A DNA stretch of 64,000 nt. Origin: FEB-25 sp963726315. GTDB lineage: Bacteria > Chloroflexota > Anaerolineae > Anaerolineales > UBA4823. Under the pieces are notes generated by a model. It had not been told where the DNA came from, ran no database searches, and worked only from the letters and a program-made list of their open reading frames with translations. The DNA lies in NCBI GenBank assembly GCA_963726315.1, contig CAVSBZ010000007.1, forward strand, positions 248,001-312,000, read 5' to 3'. Shown here one piece after another: positions 1 to 7,754 of this stretch; position 1 is the first letter of the stretch, and every line of letters begins with the position of its first letter. The position numbers and the translations under genes are program-made.

Positions 1-75
1 ATCCTCATTCTCTCCTTGAATATCTTCACCCGTATATGGGTGCAGGCTCGGGCCAATCGTATGCAAGGTAAATGA
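1..75 (+). CDS. pstA: PstA, phosphate ABC transporter permease (C-terminal fragment)
   Basis: An open frame enters from the left edge and stops at TGA 73-75. Only the last 24 residues are visible: a hydrophobic stretch (ILILSLNIF) followed by a basic tail. The assignment rests mainly on position, because PstA normally precedes PstB and the gap to the next start is only 4 bases. The peptide itself is compatible with the last membrane segment and cytoplasmic tail of a PstA-type permease but is too short to prove it. Confidence 0.6.
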   Translation: MLILSLNIFTRIWVQARANRMQGK

Positions 76-79
76 TCCT

Positions 80-958
80 ATGTTTACTAATATGGAAACT
101 CCTATGACTGATGAAAAACAAATGGCACCTCTATCCATTCCGATCGCTATTGCCCAGAAAGCTGAAGAGTCTACGCTCGTTGGCGATAGCAAGATCGAAT
201 TCCGGGATTACACCTTTTATTATGGCAAGTTTAAAGCCCTGGGGAATATCAGCCTGCAAATACCCCCCAACCAGATCACTGCCATTATCGGACCTTCCGG
301 TTGTGGTAAATCTACCCTGTTACGATCCATCAACCGCATGAACGACTTGGTACCTAATGTTCGGACAGAAGGGCAAATCTTTTTGAACGGGGAAGATATT
401 GTTGGAACAAGCGCGGATGTTGTTGATATACGCCGCAGGGTTGGGATGGTTTTTCAACGCCCCAATCCTTTCCCGAAGAGTATCTATGATAATGTTGCTT
501 ATGGGCCGCGCTTGTACGGAATCAGCCGCCGTTTAGGACTGGATGAGATAGTTTACAACGCATTAAAGCAGGCCGCTCTGTGGGATGAAGTCAAGGATAA
601 GCTGCATCAATCCGCCATGGCGCTCTCAGGTGGACAGCAACAGCGATTATGCATTGCCCGCGCCCTTGCCGTCGAGCCGGAAGTAGTTCTGATGGATGAG
701 CCCGCTTCAGCGCTTGATCCGGTAGCGACCTTAAAAATCGAAGAGTTGATGCAATCGCTCAAAGAGATGTATACGATTATAATTGTTACGCATAATATGC
801 AGCAGGCTGCCCGCGTTTCAGACTTTACTGCCTTTATGATGATTGATAATCCCGAGAACCGTACCGGCATTCTGGTGGAATACGGGCCAACAGCCCAAAT
901 TTTCACCAACCCGAAGAACAAGCAGACCGAAGATTACGTCACGGGTCGTTTTGGCTAA
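80..958 (+). CDS. pstB: PstB, phosphate ABC transporter ATP-binding protein
   Basis: ATPase that energises high-affinity phosphate import through the PstSCAB complex at the inner face of the membrane. The 292-residue product has a Walker A motif (GPSGCGKST, about residues 71-79), the PstB-typical SIYDNVAYGPR segment, an ABC signature (LSGGQQQRLCIARALA), Walker B (VVLMDEPASALDP) and the H-loop (TIIIVTHNMQQAARV). About 30 extra residues precede the core domain; ATGs at 92 and 104 are alternative starts. It lies 4 bases after the pstA tail and just before phoU, the usual operon order. Family assignment is secure. Confidence 0.96.
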   Translation: MFTNMETPMTDEKQMAPLSIPIAIAQKAEESTLVGDSKIEFRDYTFYYGKFKALGNISLQIPPNQITAIIGPSGCGKSTLLRSINRMNDLVPNVRTEGQIFLNGEDIVGTSADVVDIRRRVGMVFQRPNPFPKSIYDNVAYGPRLYGISRRLGLDEIVYNALKQAALWDEVKDKLHQSAMALSGGQQQRLCIARALAVEPEVVLMDEPASALDPVATLKIEELMQSLKEMYTIIIVTHNMQQAARVSDFTAFMMIDNPENRTGILVEYGPTAQIFTNPKNKQTEDYVTGRFG

Positions 959-973
959 GCGGTGGAGAATACT

Positions 974-1636
974 ATGGCGCGTGAAACATTTGAACGTCAA
1001 TTGCAAATGATGGTGGACCAAGTACTCGTCCTTGGTAGTATGGTGGAACAGGCAGTCCTTGATTTACTGGATGCTCTTAAGCGTCGTGACCTGAATGCAG
1101 CGCGTCGAATCACCGAGGCTGACCATGAGATCAATGAAAAACGCTATGCGATCGAAAGCGGCTGTGTGACCCTGATTGCCACCCAACAACCCATGGCGCG
1201 CGATGTGCGTTTTCTAGCTGCCATCCTTGAAATTATTACCGAGCTGGAACGTATCGGTGACTATGCCAAGGGGATTTGCAAGATCACCCAGATTATCAGT
1301 GAAGAAGCGATTGATCCGGTTTTGGTCGACGATCTGCAACAAATGGCTACCCTGGGATTAAGTATGCTGCGTCGAGCCCTGGACGCGTTTGTCATTGTTG
1401 ATGCTGACGTTGCCCGGGAAATCCCGATGGAAGATTTAAAAGTGGACCAGCTGTATAACCAGATCTACCGCAAGCTGATGGAACAGATGTCTGCAGATAT
1501 CTCTACGGTCGATCGTGCCAACCATATTATGTGGGCGGCGCATAACCTCGAGCGTATGTCTGACCGGGTGACCAACATCTGTGAGCGTATTGTCTATGTA
1601 GCTACGGGGGAAATGCGTGAGCTGGACACGACCTGA
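974..1636 (+). CDS. phoU: PhoU, phosphate signalling protein
   Basis: Negative regulator linking the Pst transporter to the phosphate two-component system, and thought to be a metal-binding accessory of PstB. The product is about 220 residues and entirely helical in character, with two PhoU repeats; the conserved ExxxRIGDYAxxI motif appears as ELERIGDYAKGI in the first repeat and as NLERMSDRVTNI in the second. A GTG at 962 would extend the protein by four residues, but ATG 974 is preferred: it has a GGTGGAG ribosome-binding sequence at good spacing and matches the family's usual MxRxxFxxxL N-terminus. It follows pstB by 15 bases. Confidence 0.95.
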   Translation: MARETFERQLQMMVDQVLVLGSMVEQAVLDLLDALKRRDLNAARRITEADHEINEKRYAIESGCVTLIATQQPMARDVRFLAAILEIITELERIGDYAKGICKITQIISEEAIDPVLVDDLQQMATLGLSMLRRALDAFVIVDADVAREIPMEDLKVDQLYNQIYRKLMEQMSADISTVDRANHIMWAAHNLERMSDRVTNICERIVYVATGEMRELDTT

Positions 1637-1657
1637 AGCGTGACAGAGAACAATAAA

Positions 1658-2071
1658 ATGGCTAAATCACGGGTGTTATTCCTGTGCACCGGCAACTCCT
1701 GCCGCTCACAGATGGCAGAGGCCATCGTCAACAACCGCCTGGGTGATCGATGGGAGGCACACAGCGCGGGTTCCCATCCGGCGGGTTATGTTCACCCGCT
1801 GGCTGTAAAATCTCTAGCTGAGCTGGGCATAGACCATCAAGGCAGGTCAAAATCCATCGATGAGTTTCGCGGCCAGTCGTTCGATGTAGTGGTTACTTTA
1901 TGCGATCAGGACGATGAAGAGTGCCCGGTGTGGTTGGGAAAGGGGAAAAATTTGCATAACCCTTTTTTTGACCCTGCCAAAGTGATGGGCAGCGAAGCAG
2001 AGAAAATGGCGGCTTTTCGTCAAGTCAGGGACGAAATCATCGTGCAGATACCTGCACTATTGACCGGTTAA
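1658..2071 (+). CDS. arsC: Arsenate reductase, thioredoxin-coupled (pI258 ArsC type)
   Basis: Reduces arsenate to arsenite in the cytoplasm by a three-cysteine relay finished by thioredoxin. With the start at ATG 1658 the protein has 137 residues, a phosphatase-type P-loop CTGNSCR at residues 10-16, and further cysteines at 82 and 89 in the segment LCDQDDEECP. Cys10, Cys82 and Cys89 are the catalytic set known for the plasmid pI258 enzyme, which both supports the function and fixes the start; a GTG at 1640 would add six residues. The gene follows phoU closely, which makes sense because Pst transporters also import arsenate. A plain low-molecular-weight tyrosine phosphatase is the alternative, less likely given the two extra cysteines. 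Confidence 0.9.
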   Translation: MAKSRVLFLCTGNSCRSQMAEAIVNNRLGDRWEAHSAGSHPAGYVHPLAVKSLAELGIDHQGRSKSIDEFRGQSFDVVVTLCDQDDEECPVWLGKGKNLHNPFFDPAKVMGSEAEKMAAFRQVRDEIIVQIPALLTG

Positions 2072-2086
2072 ATTCTTACCAGGGGG

Positions 2087-3415
2087 TCATTCGGCTTTAC
2101 GTACGATCAAGCGCAGACCATCAACTTTTATCACTTCGACTCGGGTGCCGGCATACAGGCTGGCGTCGTCTTGTTCCAGCTGAGCAGTCCACAGCTCACC
2201 GCCGACTTGCACGCTGCCTTTTGGGTCGAGGTCGGTCCGGGCAATGCCGAAACGCCCGGTCATACTTTCTTGACCAGTGTGAATCGGCGTGTGTTGAGCC
2301 TTGATAGCAATCATCATGATACCAAAGAAGATCGCTCCACTGGCTACCGAGACGCCGAGCACCAACGGGACTGAGACGTGTTGGAACCTTGGTGTGACCG
2401 GGGTGTTGAATAAAACCAATGCACCCACGATGAGGCTTCCCACTCCGGCCGCGGTAAGACCCCCATGGGTGGGCGCTTTAATATCCAGGATAAATAACAC
2501 AAATGCAGTGGCGATGAAAAGCAGCCCGAAATAATTGACCGGCAGGATGCCCAGACCGTACGTCGCCAGTGCCAGGCAGACCAAACCGATGAAACCGGCT
2601 ACCCATCCACCAGGGCTGGATATCTCAATGATGATGGCTTGCACGCCGATCGTGATCAGCAGGAAGACGATGTTTGGGTCGGTGACAATCAACAGCAGCT
2701 CTTCAATGAATGAGATGCTCACTGGTACAAAGCTGGAGTTGGCGGTGTGGAGCGTTACCGGTTGCTGGTTTACCGTAACTGTAAAGCCATCCAGCTGGCT
2801 GCGCAATTGGTTTAAATCAGTGGAAATGAAATCGATTAGGCCGCCTTGTAGCGCTTCGATTTCAGTGTATGCAGCCGCGTTTTGAACCGTGTCTCTCGCC
2901 ATGGCTTGAGCGGTGGCACCTCTCCGTTGAGTGAGTGTATCCGCCGTTTCAGACATGGCATTTTTAGTTTTAAGCTCCTCGGTCGAAGACAGGTTTTCAC
3001 CCTGACCACCCACCGGGCTGGCTGCTCCAATAATTGTGTTGGGTGCCATGGACGAAGCATGTGCTGCAATGGTGATAATGGTGCCTGCGCTGGCAGCCAT
3101 GGCTCCAGGTGGAGCGACATATACCACCACCGGAACTTTAGATGCAAGGATCGCCTGCTCCATTGATACCATCGTGTCTAATGATCCACCCGGCGTGTTG
3201 AGCTGGAATATCAGCGCTTCTGCCCCTTCTTGCTCAGCGATCCTGATTCCGCGTGACAGGTACGAGGCCATGGCGGGGGTGATCGGACCATCGGCGGTCA
3301 ACACGATGATCGGTGGGGAGCTGGTCTGGGCTTGTGCCGGACGGCTGTAAAATGAGCCCAAGACGATCAAGCTGAGCCAAATAAAGAAAGCGATGCGCTT
3401 CAACCAAATTTTCAC
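2087..3415 (-). CDS. NfeD-family membrane serine protease (ClpP-class)
   Basis: Long-form NfeD protein of 442 residues. The N-terminus is a signal peptide or anchor (FFIWLSLIVLGSF, then PAQAQ). Residues about 35-210 form a ClpP/SppA-like domain with the nucleophile region PPGAMAASAGT and a candidate general-base lysine in LKTKNAMSE. Three to five hydrophobic segments follow (about 230-370), and the C-terminus is a small beta-rich NfeD/OB domain ending in DGLRLIVRK. Such proteins are membrane proteases implicated in turnover of membrane proteins and often pair with SPFH proteins; no SPFH gene is adjacent here. The GTG start lies 6 nt after a TACAAT box with no ribosome-binding site, suggesting leaderless translation. 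Confidence 0.9.
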   Translation of the reverse strand: MKIWLKRIAFFIWLSLIVLGSFYSRPAQAQTSSPPIIVLTADGPITPAMASYLSRGIRIAEQEGAEALIFQLNTPGGSLDTMVSMEQAILASKVPVVVYVAPPGAMAASAGTIITIAAHASSMAPNTIIGAASPVGGQGENLSSTEELKTKNAMSETADTLTQRRGATAQAMARDTVQNAAAYTEIEALQGGLIDFISTDLNQLRSQLDGFTVTVNQQPVTLHTANSSFVPVSISFIEELLLIVTDPNIVFLLITIGVQAIIIEISSPGGWVAGFIGLVCLALATYGLGILPVNYFGLLFIATAFVLFILDIKAPTHGGLTAAGVGSLIVGALVLFNTPVTPRFQHVSVPLVLGVSVASGAIFFGIMMIAIKAQHTPIHTGQESMTGRFGIARTDLDPKGSVQVGGELWTAQLEQDDASLYAGTRVEVIKVDGLRLIVRKAE

Positions 3416-3421
3416 AGATTT

Positions 3422-3427
3422 ATTGTA
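3422..3427 (-). promoter_or_regulatory. -10 box of a leaderless promoter (NfeD gene)
   Basis: On the minus strand TACAAT is followed by exactly six bases and then the GTG start at 3415, so transcription would begin at or next to the start codon. No Shine-Dalgarno sequence is present and no strong -35 is visible. Confidence 0.55.
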
Positions 3428-3705
3428 CCTTACATTAATAAATCGTAACCCATATTATCTGTGTATCCCTATTCCCTCTCTGGTTGGAGATCCGGGGTGC
3501 GGCTGATCAAATATTTGTCTTTGCGGGTGAGTGTTATTTACGACGAACATGTCCCCGCTGTATTTCGAGGAGCAAACTCCAAATTGCGTGCCGCCAATCC
3601 AAAAAATGGATCGCGTCTGACCGCTGCGGTTTATGCTGTTTATATTGCGCTTGCCGGAGATTGCATTGAGACCGAAATTAATCCGCGCTCTTTAATGACA
3701 AGAGC
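3428..3705. other. Divergent intergenic region
   Basis: Spacer between the divergent NfeD and C39-like genes. Apart from the two -10 boxes near its ends I see no RNA gene, no strong inverted repeat and no convincing coding sequence. Short open frames cross it but lack ribosome-binding sites and family-like sequence. Confidence 0.4.
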
Positions 3706-3714
3706 TTGCGGTGT

Positions 3715-3720
3715 TATAAT
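3715..3720 (+). promoter_or_regulatory. -10 box of a leaderless promoter (C39-like gene)
   Basis: A perfect TATAAT is followed by six bases (CCCGCC) and ATG 3727. The spacing places the transcription start on the A of the start codon. A weak TTAATG lies about 17 bases upstream as a possible -35. Confidence 0.65.
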
Positions 3721-3726
3721 CCCGCC

Positions 3727-5043
3727 ATGCGTTTCCGGTTTTCAGCTAAATATCTCCTTGCCATCCCTGTTCTTTTCATTGTGGCATTGCTGGTGTACAA
3801 CCTTCCACCCGTTCACAGCCGGCTATCATGGCGCGTGGATAACCTAGTTGCCCAAATTCAATATGCCATCAACCCACCCCAGAAGGTGGTTTTTCAGCCC
3901 CAGGAACAAGCTCAAATTGATCAGATCGTGCAAGCTACACTGGCGGCTGTGATGCCCAGTACCACACCCAGCCCAACCTCCACGCTGGCGCCAACTCCTA
4001 CGCAACCCGGTCCGACGCCCATTCCGACCCTGACAGCCACTACGACACCTGAACCTACTGCGATCCCGGCGGTTATCCAGCTGACCGGTATAACGCATGA
4101 GTATCAAAAATGGAATAACTGTGGTCCTGCCAACCTGGCAATGGCGCTTTCCTTCTGGGATTGGAAAGGAGACCAGCTCGACGTTGCGGAAGTAGTCAAG
4201 CCCAATTCACGTGACAAGAACGTGATGCCCTACGAGCTGGCTGATTTTGTAAATGGGAATACTTCCCTGCGGGCAGTCGTGCGTGTGGGTGGCGATTTAG
4301 AGCTTCTCAAACAGCTGACCGCAGCCGGTTTTCCCGTAATCGTGGAGAAGGGGTTCGAGGGAGCCGGATTCGATGGCTGGATGGGGCATTATGAAGTGAT
4401 CAGCGGTTACGATGATGCCAAGAGTGTTTTTTGGGTCTATGATTCCTACGTCGGTCCTGACCATGATTTCACCATTCCTTATTCCACGGTGTTATTCCAC
4501 TGGCAGGCATTTAACTATATTTACTTGCTCATCTATCCGCCAGAACGAGAGCAGGAAGTGGTCGCACTGTTAGGATCGCAGTGGGACGAAACGTATAACT
4601 CTCAATATGCAGCCCAAATTTCTTCAGACGAAATCTATTCGATGGCCGACCGGCAGGAATACTTTGCCTGGTTCAACCGGGGCACCAACCTGATCCGCTT
4701 GCAGGATTACGCCGGTGCAGCTGCGGCTTACGATCAGGCCTTTGCTCTCTACCCTGCAATCCCCGAAAACAAGCGTCCCTGGCGCATGATGTGGTATCAA
4801 ACCGGTCCATACTTCGCCTATTATTACACGGGTCGTTATTATGACGTGATCAACCTGGCTACGATAACGCTTGAAGCAGCCACCGAGCCGGCCCTGGAAG
4901 AGAGTTATTACTGGCGTGGAATGGCAAATCTTGCCCTGGGTGCCACCGATAGTGCCATCGCTGATTTCGAGGAAAGCTTGAAATGGCACCCTGGTTTTGA
5001 GCCGAGTATGATTCAGCTGCAGGCTTTGGGTGTTACCCCGTAA
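3727..5043 (+). CDS. Membrane-anchored C39-like peptidase with TPR repeats
   Basis: Product of 438 residues. An N-terminal membrane segment (YLLAIPVLFIVALLVY) is followed by a proline/threonine-rich linker (about residues 80-120), then a papain-like C39-type domain: the catalytic cysteine lies in NNCGPANLAMAL and the histidine in GHYEVISGYDD, with a later Asp in VYDSYVGP. The C-terminal third carries two or three tetratricopeptide-like repeats (NRGTNLIRLQDYAGAAAAYDQAF; YWRGMANLALGATDSAIADFEES). Export and cleavage or processing of peptides at the cell surface is likely; the substrate is unknown. ATG 3727 is chosen over TTG 3706 because the TATAAT box overlaps the longer reading. Confidence 0.82.
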   Translation: MRFRFSAKYLLAIPVLFIVALLVYNLPPVHSRLSWRVDNLVAQIQYAINPPQKVVFQPQEQAQIDQIVQATLAAVMPSTTPSPTSTLAPTPTQPGPTPIPTLTATTTPEPTAIPAVIQLTGITHEYQKWNNCGPANLAMALSFWDWKGDQLDVAEVVKPNSRDKNVMPYELADFVNGNTSLRAVVRVGGDLELLKQLTAAGFPVIVEKGFEGAGFDGWMGHYEVISGYDDAKSVFWVYDSYVGPDHDFTIPYSTVLFHWQAFNYIYLLIYPPEREQEVVALLGSQWDETYNSQYAAQISSDEIYSMADRQEYFAWFNRGTNLIRLQDYAGAAAAYDQAFALYPAIPENKRPWRMMWYQTGPYFAYYYTGRYYDVINLATITLEAATEPALEESYYWRGMANLALGATDSAIADFEESLKWHPGFEPSMIQLQALGVTP

Positions 5044-5153
5044 AAATGATGGTAACGCGGTAGCGATTATAGCCGGGTGAACATTTGGGGAGCTCATAGA
5101 GTTTCGAGGTTACAACTGATTATTTTGGAATCGATGGGATGCGATGATCGCCT

Positions 5154-6389
5154 ATGATTAAAATCCTCCATTTTGCCGATGCACATATTGATATGGCCAA
5201 TTACGGCCGGCATGACCCCACTACAGCGCTGCCCATGCGCGTGCATGACTTCCTCAAATCGCTGGATACAATCGTTAATACTGCCATCGAAGAAAAAGTG
5301 GACCTGGTACTGTTCGCCGGCGATGCTTACAAGGACCGCAACCCCGCCCCCACCATCCAACGCGAGTGGGGCAAGCGCATCATGAGCCTCTCGCGGGCAG
5401 GGATACCTACCCTGCTACTGGTGGGCAACCATGACACCTCGCCTACCCTGGGTCGCGCCCATACCCTCGACCCATTCAGCACCCTGGAAGTGCCCAATGT
5501 GCTTGTGTTGGAACGACCCTTGTTCCTGGCACCGGCTGACTTGTGGGAGCTGCCCCTGCAGGTCATTGCCCTACCGTGGATCTTCCGCTCGGGACTGATC
5601 GCCAGCCAGGAGTTAAGTTCCGTCGAGCCTGAAGCAGTCAACCAGGCGATTGAAGAACGGCTGACCATCATCGTCCACGACATGTTGGATGAAGCCGACC
5701 CAGATTTACCGCTTGTGTTGACCGCCCATGCCTCCGTCCAGGGGGCGGTATACGGAGGGGAACGCACGGTCATGCTGGGAGGTGACCTGGTGCTGCCGGG
5801 TTCCCTTGTGCGTGACCCGCGCCTGGATTATGTGGCGCTTGGTCACATCCACAAGTGGCAGAACCTCAATGAAGGTTCCCACCCGCCGGTGATATACCCT
5901 GGTTCAATCGAGCGGGTGGATTTTGGTGAAGCTGAAGACGATAAATATTTCGTCATTGCCCATGTCGAGCGCGGCCACACCGAGGTGGAATGGCGCAAGC
6001 TGACCGGTATACGCCCATTTATCGATCGCCACCTCCGGTTGAAAAGCCAGGAAGATGTTACCGGTCAAATTCTGCGGGCTCTACCGAATGCTGACAAGTT
6101 AAAAGATGCCATTTTCCGGTTGGTGCTGGAGTACCCCCGCGACTGGGAGGCGCTCATCGATGAAGCCACCTTGCATGAATATACCGCGGGGACGTTTGAG
6201 TTTCACCTGGTCAAGAAAGACCTGGCAGATCCGCGCGCCCGCCTGGCACAGGACGAGGGTGTGAGCAGCCTGACTCCGCTTGAGCTGCTGGATATCTACT
6301 GGCGCTCAAGTAAAATCCCTCCTGATGACGAGGCCGGATTGCAGAAACTGGCGCAGGAAATCATGGAAGAGCCGGAAGACTCAGCCTGA
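5154..6389 (+). CDS. sbcD: SbcD, DNA repair exonuclease subunit
   Basis: Mre11-type nuclease subunit of the SbcCD complex, which cleaves hairpins and protein-blocked DNA ends. The 411-residue protein shows the metallophosphoesterase motifs in order: DAHID near the N-terminus, LFAGDAYKDRNP, LLVGNHDT, a histidine in LTAHASVQG, and LGHIHKWQ. These residues bind the two metal ions. The C-terminal half is the capping/SbcC-binding region. Its usual partner sbcC is not next to it but at 10250, separated by four genes. The kinase gene at 6416 follows after 26 bases and may be co-transcribed. Confidence 0.95.
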   Translation: MIKILHFADAHIDMANYGRHDPTTALPMRVHDFLKSLDTIVNTAIEEKVDLVLFAGDAYKDRNPAPTIQREWGKRIMSLSRAGIPTLLLVGNHDTSPTLGRAHTLDPFSTLEVPNVLVLERPLFLAPADLWELPLQVIALPWIFRSGLIASQELSSVEPEAVNQAIEERLTIIVHDMLDEADPDLPLVLTAHASVQGAVYGGERTVMLGGDLVLPGSLVRDPRLDYVALGHIHKWQNLNEGSHPPVIYPGSIERVDFGEAEDDKYFVIAHVERGHTEVEWRKLTGIRPFIDRHLRLKSQEDVTGQILRALPNADKLKDAIFRLVLEYPRDWEALIDEATLHEYTAGTFEFHLVKKDLADPRARLAQDEGVSSLTPLELLDIYWRSSKIPPDDEAGLQKLAQEIMEEPEDSA

Positions 6390-6415
6390 GTTATCAAAGT
6401 TAAGGCGGGGAGTCT

Positions 6416-6865
6416 ATGCAGGCGGTCATTTTTATCGGGATACAGGCCAGTGGGAAAAGCACTTTCTTCAAGGGAAGGTTCGCCGATACACACATCCGGA
6501 TCAACCTGGATATGCTGAAAACCCGGCACCGTGAAGAGCTCTTAGTGAAAGCATGTCTCGAAGCACGACAAAACTTCGTGGTGGATAACACCAATCCCAG
6601 GGTTGAAGACAGGCAGCGCTATATCCTTCCGGCGAAAGATGCCGGCTTTGAAGTGATCGGGTATTATTTTGAGTCCAAATTAACAGCTATGCTTGAACGG
6701 AATCGACTCAGGCTGGGTAAGGAGCGCATTCCTGAGGCTGGCATTCGTGCCGCGTACAACAAACTCCAGATCCCTAGTTTGGGCGAGGGCTTTGATAAAC
6801 TGTATTATGTTAAGATCGATCCACAAGGATCATTTATGGTTGAGGAGTGGCAGAATGAAGTTTGA
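6416..6865 (+). CDS. P-loop kinase, polynucleotide-kinase-like
   Basis: Small nucleotide kinase of 149 residues. Walker A is GIQASGKST (residues 8-16); a second conserved segment reads VVDNTNPRVEDRQRYI, as in the T4 Pnk/zeta-toxin-like kinase group, where an Asp/Asn-rich stretch binds the phosphate acceptor; a lid region rich in arginine follows (ERNRLRLGKERIPE). The reaction is probably ATP-dependent 5'-phosphorylation of a polynucleotide, but the substrate cannot be read from sequence. A GGCGGGG ribosome site precedes the ATG. Its last 11 bases overlap the start of the Thg1-like gene, so the two are translationally coupled, and a joint role in RNA 5'-end repair is a reasonable inference. 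Confidence 0.8.
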   Translation: MQAVIFIGIQASGKSTFFKGRFADTHIRINLDMLKTRHREELLVKACLEARQNFVVDNTNPRVEDRQRYILPAKDAGFEVIGYYFESKLTAMLERNRLRLGKERIPEAGIRAAYNKLQIPSLGEGFDKLYYVKIDPQGSFMVEEWQNEV

Positions 6866-7634
6866 CGAATTGGACGCCAGGATGCGCATCTATGAAACCG
6901 CCCACGACCAATGGGTATTGCCGGGTATACATATCGTCGCCCGCTTGGATGGCAGGGGGTTCACCCGGCTCACCAGGGACGCACATCAATTTGAGGCACC
7001 GTTTGATGTCCGCTTCCGCGACTACATGCTTGGCACGATGGAATATTTAATGGTTGAATCTGGCTTCCAGATCATTTATGCCTTCACCGAGAGCGATGAA
7101 ATCTCGTTGTTGTTCCATCCTGACGAAAACACCTTTGGTAGGAAAATTCGAAAATATAACTCCATCCTGGCGGGAGAATGCAGCGCCAGATTTTCACTGA
7201 ACCTGGGCGACCTGGCCTGTTTTGATTGCCGGATATCCCAGCTTCCTTTGGTAACCGATGTCATCGATTATTTTAGGTGGCGCAGCGAAGATGCTCACCG
7301 GAACGCCTTGAATGCTCATTGTTATTGGATTCTCCGCCAGGAAGGTCACACTGTCGATGATGCAACCCAGGAGCTATCCGGTCTTTCAAACGCTGAGAAG
7401 AATGAATTTCTCTTCCAACGCGGCATCAATTTCAATGATTTGCCCGCCTGGCAAAAAAGAGGCATTGGAATGTACTGGGAACTGTATGATAAAGAGGGCT
7501 GGAATCCAATCACCCAAACCCACGTTGTTGCCCAAAGGCGAAGGCTTAAAATAGATTACGATTTACCCATGCGGGATGAATACAGCGAATTTATCCGGAA
7601 ATTATTGGAAAGCAACCTGGCGAGCTCCTGCTAA
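6855..7634 (+). CDS. Thg1-like protein (3'-5' RNA polymerase / tRNA-His guanylyltransferase family)
   Basis: Enzyme of 259 residues that adds nucleotides to RNA 5' ends in the 3'-5' direction. The metal-binding carboxylates are visible in RLDGRGF (Asp32) and in FTESDEISLLF (Ser80-Asp81-Glu82), equivalent to the palm-domain residues of human Thg1; NSILAGECSARF and HCYWILRQEG are further family blocks. Bacterial Thg1-like proteins repair truncated tRNA 5' ends rather than adding the essential G-1, since bacterial tRNA-His encodes G-1. ATG 6855 overlaps the end of the kinase gene; a longer frame to 6693 is a shadow of that gene. Functional pairing with the kinase is inferred. Confidence 0.92.
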   Translation: MKFDELDARMRIYETAHDQWVLPGIHIVARLDGRGFTRLTRDAHQFEAPFDVRFRDYMLGTMEYLMVESGFQIIYAFTESDEISLLFHPDENTFGRKIRKYNSILAGECSARFSLNLGDLACFDCRISQLPLVTDVIDYFRWRSEDAHRNALNAHCYWILRQEGHTVDDATQELSGLSNAEKNEFLFQRGINFNDLPAWQKRGIGMYWELYDKEGWNPITQTHVVAQRRRLKIDYDLPMRDEYSEFIRKLLESNLASSC

Positions 7635-7754
7635 GGGGAACCAAGGTAATACCACCAAATAATTGGGATAGTATGCGGTTCCTCCTACTTGCAGAAAGCC
7701 TCACCGTTTCGATTCGGGCTTTTCATCCACGCTAGAAAGCTTTGGACTGTCTCG

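Noticed and set aside
3461..3847. 128-residue plus-strand frame overlapping the C39-like gene
   Set aside because: No ribosome site and its 3' part is a shadow of the C39-like gene, whose own start is fixed by the TATAAT spacing.
6693..6854. Longer N-terminus for the Thg1-like protein
   Set aside because: The extra residues are the kinase gene read in another frame; ATG 6855 matches the family start.
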